Source of the DNA: Actinoplanes sp. N902-109
GTDB lineage: Bacteria; Actinomycetota; Actinomycetes; Mycobacteriales; Micromonosporaceae
Direction of reading: 5' to 3'
DNA: 64,000 nt
Assembly: GCF_000389965.1 (NCBI RefSeq)
Contig: NC_021191.1
Coordinates: 3,659,501-3,723,500 of the forward strand
Shown here piece after piece: positions 59,972 to 64,000 of this stretch (positions within the stretch are counted from its first letter, which is position 1; each line of letters begins with the position of its first letter). Below the pieces are notes generated by a model that saw only the letters and a list, made by a program, of their open reading frames with translations, was not told the origin of the DNA and did not search any database. Both the position numbers and the translations under genes were made by a program.

Positions 59972-62131
59972 TCAGACCTGCTCGGTGGGCTTCTGCCCGA
60001 TGACCAGGACATCGTTGCCGATCAGGGCGGTGTGCCCGACCTCGACATAGCCGGCGTTGCGCAGCCACTGCTCGCACTCGTCCACCCGGTATCCCGAGCC
60101 GCCGGGCGTGATGACCTGCAGGTTCAGGTCGACGAGCAGGTTGATCAGGTAGCTGCCCCGGTCGGCCTGCATGGGGTCCCAGACCAGGAACCGGCCGCCC
60201 GGGCGGACCGCGGCGAAGCTGTTGCTGATGATCTGCTGCCGCTCCTCGGGCGACCAGTCGACCAGGCTGTGCCCGATCATGACCACGTCGGCCTGCGGGA
60301 TCTCGTCGGTGAGGAAGTCGCCGGCGTGGAACCCGATCCGGTCACCCAGCCCGAACGTCGCCGAGTGCTTGCGGAAGGCCGGCTCGACCTGCGGCAGGTC
60401 GAACACCGTCCCCCGCAGGTGCGGATGCGCGAGGAGCAGCCGGGCGAGCACGTTGCCGCGGTTGCCGCCCATGTCCACCACCGTGCGGTAGTCCGCCCAC
60501 GGGAACTTCGCGGCCAGGTCGGCGATGATCGGGTAGCTCAGCGACTCGGTCAGCTCGGTCATGCCCCGCAGGTGCTCGTCCTTCTCGTACAGCGAGTGGA
60601 ACATCTGCTCGCCCGAGTAGGTGTCGGCCTGCGACTCACCCGAGCGCAGCGCCTCGGTGAACTTGCCCCATGCCGGGTACATCACCAGGCTGGCCCGCTC
60701 GAGGAAGCCGCCGAAGTACGACTCCCGATCCCGGACGAGGTAGCGGTCGGCGATCGGCGCGTTGCGGTACAGCTCACCGTCGCGCTCGAGCAGCCGCAGC
60801 TCGGCCAGCACCTCGAGGAACTGGCGCGAGCCCCGCGGGTGCAGCCCGAGGCGCTCGCGCAGCTCCGGCTCGGCCGCCGGTTCCTTGGCCAGCACGGTGA
60901 ACAGGTCCAGTTCCACGGCGCTGAGCACGGCCTTGGCCTGGCAGAACGCCATGCCCAGGGCAAGCAACCGTCCCGGGTTCTCGATCTGGTCGGTCATGGT
61001 GGAGACCTCCGCTCCTTGCTGGGATGTGGTGGTGGTTGCGGCGCGTACGGCGGTGACCACCGCTGACGCCCGGTCGGGCCCGATGTGCAGCCCCATCGGG
61101 AGGCTCAGCGCCCGGGCGGCGATCTGCTCCGTGACGGGGAAGGAGCCCGGCTCCCAGCCCTGTCCGGCGTAGGCGCCGGACAGGTGCGGTGGAGTCGGAT
61201 AGTGGACCAGCGCGTCGATGCCCGCCTCGCGCAGCCGTGTGCGTACGGCGTCGCGGTCCGGGTGACGCACCACGTACAGGTGCCAGACCGGGTCGATCCC
61301 GTCCGGCACCTCGGGCAGGAGCAGCCCGGGCAGCCCGGCGAGCTGCTCCGTGTAGCAGCGCGCGACGCCGCGGCGGTGCCGGTTCCAGGCCTCCAGCCGG
61401 GGCAGCTTGACCCGCAGCAGCGCAGCGTGCAGCTCGTCGAGCCGCGAGTTGCTCCCCTGCACGGTGTTCACGTACTTCGTCGGCGAGCCGTAGTTGCGCA
61501 GCAGCCGGACCCGGTGCGCGACGGCGGGATCGTTGGTGGTCACGGCCCCGCCGTCGCCGTACCCGCCGAGGTTCTTGGTGGGGTAGAAGCTGAAGCAGGC
61601 CGCGTCGCCGAGGCTGCCCACCGGCCGGCCGTGGTAGCGCGCGCCGTGCGCCTGCGCCGCGTCCTCGATCACCACCAGGCCGTGCCGGGCGGCGACCGCG
61701 TTGATCGGGTCCATGTCGGCCGGCTGCCCGTACAGGTGCACCGGCATGATCGCCCGGGTGGCCGCGGTGACAGCCGCCGCCAGCCGGGCCGGATCGAGGT
61801 TGCAGGTCCGCGGGTCCGGCTCGACCGGCACCACCGTCGCACCGGTCGACGAGATCGCCAGCCAGGTCGCGATGTAGGTGTTGGCCGGCACGATCACCTC
61901 GTCACCCGGGCCGATGTCGTAGGCGCGCAGCACCAGCCGCAGCGCGTCCAGCCCGTTGCCGACACCGACGCAGTGGGCGCTGCCGCAGAACGCGGCGAAC
62001 TCCTCCTCGAAGGCTGCCACCTCGTTGCCCAGGACGTACCAGCCGCCGTCCATGACCCGGTGGTAGGCCGCGTCGAGGTCGCTGCGCAGCTCGGCGTACT
62101 CGGCGGTGAGCTCGATGAACGGAACTCTCAT
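59972..62131 (-). CDS. Sugar 3-aminotransferase joined in frame to an O-methyltransferase (719 aa)
   Basis: One open frame encodes two complete enzymes. Residues 1-~362 are a DegT/DnrJ/EryC1 PLP aminotransferase (FIELTAEYAELRSDLDAAYH; EDAAQAHGARY; PLP Lys in FYPTKNLGGYGDGG), expected to aminate TDP-3-keto-6-deoxyhexose. A Thr/Ser/Gln-rich linker (362-378) leads to a SAM-dependent O-methyltransferase (379-719; DMGGNRGNVLARLL, VFDLPQVEP, HSLVDWSPEE). At 60997 the second half has its own ATG with AGGAG/GGAGG just upstream, so it can also start separately. In the next frame a TGA overlaps this ATG, so a one-base change could have merged two coupled genes. The first ATG overlaps the ketoisomerase stop. 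Confidence 0.88.
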   Translation of the reverse strand: MRVPFIELTAEYAELRSDLDAAYHRVMDGGWYVLGNEVAAFEEEFAAFCGSAHCVGVGNGLDALRLVLRAYDIGPGDEVIVPANTYIATWLAISSTGATVVPVEPDPRTCNLDPARLAAAVTAATRAIMPVHLYGQPADMDPINAVAARHGLVVIEDAAQAHGARYHGRPVGSLGDAACFSFYPTKNLGGYGDGGAVTTNDPAVAHRVRLLRNYGSPTKYVNTVQGSNSRLDELHAALLRVKLPRLEAWNRHRRGVARCYTEQLAGLPGLLLPEVPDGIDPVWHLYVVRHPDRDAVRTRLREAGIDALVHYPTPPHLSGAYAGQGWEPGSFPVTEQIAARALSLPMGLHIGPDRASAVVTAVRAATTTTSQQGAEVSTMTDQIENPGRLLALGMAFCQAKAVLSAVELDLFTVLAKEPAAEPELRERLGLHPRGSRQFLEVLAELRLLERDGELYRNAPIADRYLVRDRESYFGGFLERASLVMYPAWGKFTEALRSGESQADTYSGEQMFHSLYEKDEHLRGMTELTESLSYPIIADLAAKFPWADYRTVVDMGGNRGNVLARLLLAHPHLRGTVFDLPQVEPAFRKHSATFGLGDRIGFHAGDFLTDEIPQADVVMIGHSLVDWSPEERQQIISNSFAAVRPGGRFLVWDPMQADRGSYLINLLVDLNLQVITPGGSGYRVDECEQWLRNAGYVEVGHTALIGNDVLVIGQKPTEQV

Positions 62132-62556
62132 CGGGCCGTCACCGCCCGCCGGTACGCCGCCCGGTCGCGGTAGTACTCGTCCTCCCGGTACGGTCCCGAC
62201 GCGAGCACCAGGCAGACCGTGCCGGGCCGGAACCCGCTCAGTCCGGCCCAGACCATCGGCGGGACGTGCACGGCCCGGGACGGGCGGTCCAGCCGAATCA
62301 CCCCGCGTTCGCGTTCGTTGTCCAGGACGAGCTCGAACTCGCCGGCCACCGCGATGATCAGCTGGTGCTGCTCGCGGTGCGCGTGCCCGCCCCGGTCGGC
62401 GCCGGCCGGGACGTCGTGGATGGCGAAGGCCCGCTCCACCGGGAACGGCACCTGCGCGCCCACCTCGGCGACCACGAGCTGGCCCCGGTCGTCGGTGATC
62501 GCGGGCAGGTCGACCACCCGGGCCAGCGCGGCGGGCAGCTGCCGGGTGGCGCTCAC
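62128..62556 (-). CDS. TDP-4-keto-6-deoxyglucose 3,4-ketoisomerase (FdtA/WxcM-like cupin)
   Basis: A 142-residue sugar ketoisomerase with the RmlC-like cupin core: VVDLPAITDDRGQLVVAEVG, DVPAGADRGGHAHREQHQLI (metal/base His), and PPMVWAGLSGF. It would convert TDP-4-keto-6-deoxyglucose to the 3-keto isomer, which the coupled downstream aminotransferase aminates to a TDP-3-amino-3,6-dideoxyhexose. Start GTG overlaps the glycosyltransferase stop (GTGA), and its own stop overlaps the aminotransferase ATG. The TDP-glucose synthase and 4,6-dehydratase are not in the window. Confidence 0.9.
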   Translation of the reverse strand: MSATRQLPAALARVVDLPAITDDRGQLVVAEVGAQVPFPVERAFAIHDVPAGADRGGHAHREQHQLIIAVAGEFELVLDNERERGVIRLDRPSRAVHVPPMVWAGLSGFRPGTVCLVLASGPYREDEYYRDRAAYRRAVTAR

Positions 62557-63722
62557 GTCGCCGGCCTGCCCGTGCGGGCGAGCTCGACCAGGTGGGGTAC
62601 GAGCGCGGCCGGCGCCGGTTGCGCCTCGTTCTCGTCGGCCAGCTTGCGCGCCGCGCGGCGGTGACCGTCGTCGTCCAGCACCGCGGTCACCGCCGCGCGC
62701 AACGCCTCGGCGGTCAGCGGCCGCTGGGCCACCGTACGCGCGGCACCGGCCTGGGTGAGCCGCTCGGCGTTGAGCCACTCGTCGCCGTAGGTCGGCGCCA
62801 GCACCTGCGGGACGGCACAGGCCATCGCGGTCAGGGCCGTGCCCGGCCCGGCCTGGTTGACCACCACGTCGCAGGTGGGCAGCAGCAGGTCCAGCGGCAT
62901 GAAGTCGACCAGGCGGACCTGGCCGGGAACCGGGCCGAGCACTTCCCGGTCGGAGGCCAGCATCGTGACGACGACCTCCACGTCCAGCCCGGCCAGCGCG
63001 TCGATCGAGGCGCGCACCGGGTCGAGGTGCCCGGCCGTACGGGAGAAGTTGGTCCCCCAGGTGACGCAGACCCGTGGCCGGGACCGGTGGGCCAGCCAGT
63101 CCGGCACGACCCCGCCGCCGTTGTGGGTCACGTACCGCATCCGGTGCACCGGGTAGTCGACGTCGACCTGCAGGCTGGGCGGGCACGGGTCGACGGTCAC
63201 CGTGCCGCACTGGTCCACCTTGCCCAGCCCGTACCGCTCCCAGAGCGGCTCGAGCAGCGGGTCGTCGGTCTCCCGGATCAGGTACGTGGCGTCGGGTCCC
63301 CACAGGTGCCGCACCGCCGGAACCCCGGCGACCTCGGCGGCGACCAGGCCCGCGTATGCCCGCGGGTCGTACACGACCAGGTCGGCCGGCCACTGCTTGA
63401 CCAGCGTGATGAGATCGTCGGCGACTGCCTCGGCGAGCCCGCGGAACATGTTCATCGCCCGGACGACGCGGTCGCGCTGCAGGTCGGCGACGCTGCTCGG
63501 GCCGAAGCCGCGGGCCTGCCCGTCGTCGTCGCGCCAGTAGGACTCCATGTCGACGTCGTGCCCGACCGGCACGGCGGGCAGCCCGGAGCGGGCCGGCACC
63601 GGGCAGAAGTAGGGCTCGGCGGCGACCCGGACCTCGTGCCCGGCGGCCCGTAGCGCCCACGCCAGCGGCACCATGGGATAGATGTGACCGTGGCCGGCCA
63701 GCGTCACGAAGACCACGCGCAT
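62553..63722 (-). CDS. GT1-family (GT-B) antibiotic glycosyltransferase 2
   Basis: A 389-residue glycosyltransferase; ATG at 63722 with GAGGAG 7 nt upstream. N-terminal AGHGHIYPMVPLAWALRAAG holds the catalytic-type His (~13). The donor-site segment is NQAGPGTALTAMACAVPQV followed by YGDEWLNAERLTQAGA, and the central strand is VTWGTNFSR. It heads the coupled series GT2, ketoisomerase, aminotransferase. With GT1, two sugars or one sugar plus a proofreading partner may be involved. Confidence 0.92.
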   Translation of the reverse strand: MRVVFVTLAGHGHIYPMVPLAWALRAAGHEVRVAAEPYFCPVPARSGLPAVPVGHDVDMESYWRDDDGQARGFGPSSVADLQRDRVVRAMNMFRGLAEAVADDLITLVKQWPADLVVYDPRAYAGLVAAEVAGVPAVRHLWGPDATYLIRETDDPLLEPLWERYGLGKVDQCGTVTVDPCPPSLQVDVDYPVHRMRYVTHNGGGVVPDWLAHRSRPRVCVTWGTNFSRTAGHLDPVRASIDALAGLDVEVVVTMLASDREVLGPVPGQVRLVDFMPLDLLLPTCDVVVNQAGPGTALTAMACAVPQVLAPTYGDEWLNAERLTQAGAARTVAQRPLTAEALRAAVTAVLDDDGHRRAARKLADENEAQPAPAALVPHLVELARTGRPAT

Positions 63723-63733
63723 GGCTGTTCTCC

Positions 63734-64000
63734 TCACTCCGGGACGGCGGCTTGCAGGAGCACCATGGGCGAACCCTCCTGACCCGGCACCACCAGCCGG
63801 TGCGGTTCCTGGAAACCGGCTTCGGACAACAGGTCCAGCTGCTCCGCCTCGGTGCGGATCCGGCCGCCGGTGACCAGCAGCGCGTCGATGTCGTTGACGT
63901 GGGTGAAGGACGGGTAGTCGGTCAGCGCCCAGTCGATGACCAGCAGCCTGGCGCCCGGCGCGGCGGCCTTGCGGCAGTTGCCCAGGATCCGCAGCGCGTC
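63734..64000 (-). CDS. O-methyltransferase (C-terminal 88 residues, cut by window edge)
   Basis: The minus-strand frame open at the window end reads DALRILGNCRKAAAPGARLL, then VIDWALTDYPS and LLVTGGRIRTEAEQLDLLSE. This is the C-terminal catalytic part of the family 2 SAM-dependent O-methyltransferases (the strand after the NCRKAM-type motif and the TGGRxRTEAE motif). It ends 11 bp before the GT2 start, so it is co-transcribed upstream of it. It probably methylates a phenol on the polyketide. It is not the N-methyltransferase one might expect for a dimethylaminosugar. Confidence 0.85.
   Translation of the reverse strand, partial: DALRILGNCRKAAAPGARLLVIDWALTDYPSFTHVNDIDALLVTGGRIRTEAEQLDLLSEAGFQEPHRLVVPGQEGSPMVLLQAAVPE

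Noticed and set aside
63734..64000. An N,N-dimethyltransferase for the aminosugar
   Set aside because: The visible C-terminal part (NCRKAAAPGARLL, TGGRIRTEAE) belongs to the O-methyltransferase family 2, not to TylM1/DesVI-type sugar N-methyltransferases.

Overview
The window is very GC-rich, densely coded double-stranded DNA from a filamentous actinomycete. Many neighbouring genes are coupled by ATGA or GTGA stop/start overlaps, GTG starts are common, and there are many IclR, TetR and XRE regulators and exported proteins with alanine-rich signal peptides. The gene mix fits Micromonosporaceae (for example Actinoplanes), but this is an inference from style and is not proven. I saw no rRNA, tRNA, CRISPR array or transposase.

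Left part (1-38 kb) is accessory and catabolic chromosome. It starts with the end of an FtsX-type ABC permease pair, then an exported GH30 glucuronoxylanase with a CBM2 module, a small exported protein, a RsbW-like kinase and two TetR genes. One TetR diverges from an SDR gene across twin palindromic operators. Next is a sugar-acid locus (IclR, SMP-30 lactonase and FAH hydrolase on the minus strand; IlvD-type dehydratase and SDR on the plus strand). This set matches the diketo-hydrolase route for L-fucose or a related sugar. A decayed glucose/sorbosone dehydrogenase follows, then a two-gene unit for giant exported proteins: a 1303-residue LamG/bulb-lectin protein and a 2115-residue RHS/YD-repeat protein with an unrecognised C-terminal domain. 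After that come a DUF3152 metalloprotease-like lipoprotein, the protocatechuate/4-hydroxybenzoate genes pcaHG and pobA around an IclR gene with an iterated operator, a TetR/MFS efflux pair, and miscellaneous genes ending with a receptor Ser/Thr kinase.

Right part (about 37.9-64 kb, continuing beyond the window) is a type II polyketide gene cluster. A minus-strand operon runs from an SDR through a TcmI-type cyclase, cupin, KS-alpha, chain-length factor, an acyl carrier protein fused to a TcmN-type aromatase, an anthrone-oxygenase-like protein, a ketoreductase, two ABM monooxygenases and a complete acetyl-CoA carboxylase set. A divergent plus-strand operon encodes a SchA/CurD-domain protein, a second anthrone-oxygenase-like protein, two P450s and a luciferase-like oxidoreductase. 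Its promoter has 11-bp-phased heptamers that look like a SARP site. Further right are a DrrAB-like exporter, an asparagine-synthase-type amidotransferase, two glycosyltransferases, a sugar 3,4-ketoisomerase, an aminotransferase joined in one reading frame to an O-methyltransferase, and the end of another O-methyltransferase.

Together the cyclases, ABM enzymes, AsnB homologue and carboxylase set suggest a pentangular aromatic polyketide (xantholipin/lysolipin/fredericamycin type), probably amidated or lactam-bearing, O-methylated, and carrying a 3-amino-3,6-dideoxyhexose. The most unusual features are that the only ACP seen is fused to its aromatase, the aminotransferase-methyltransferase read-through, and the apparent SARP array without a SARP gene in the window.
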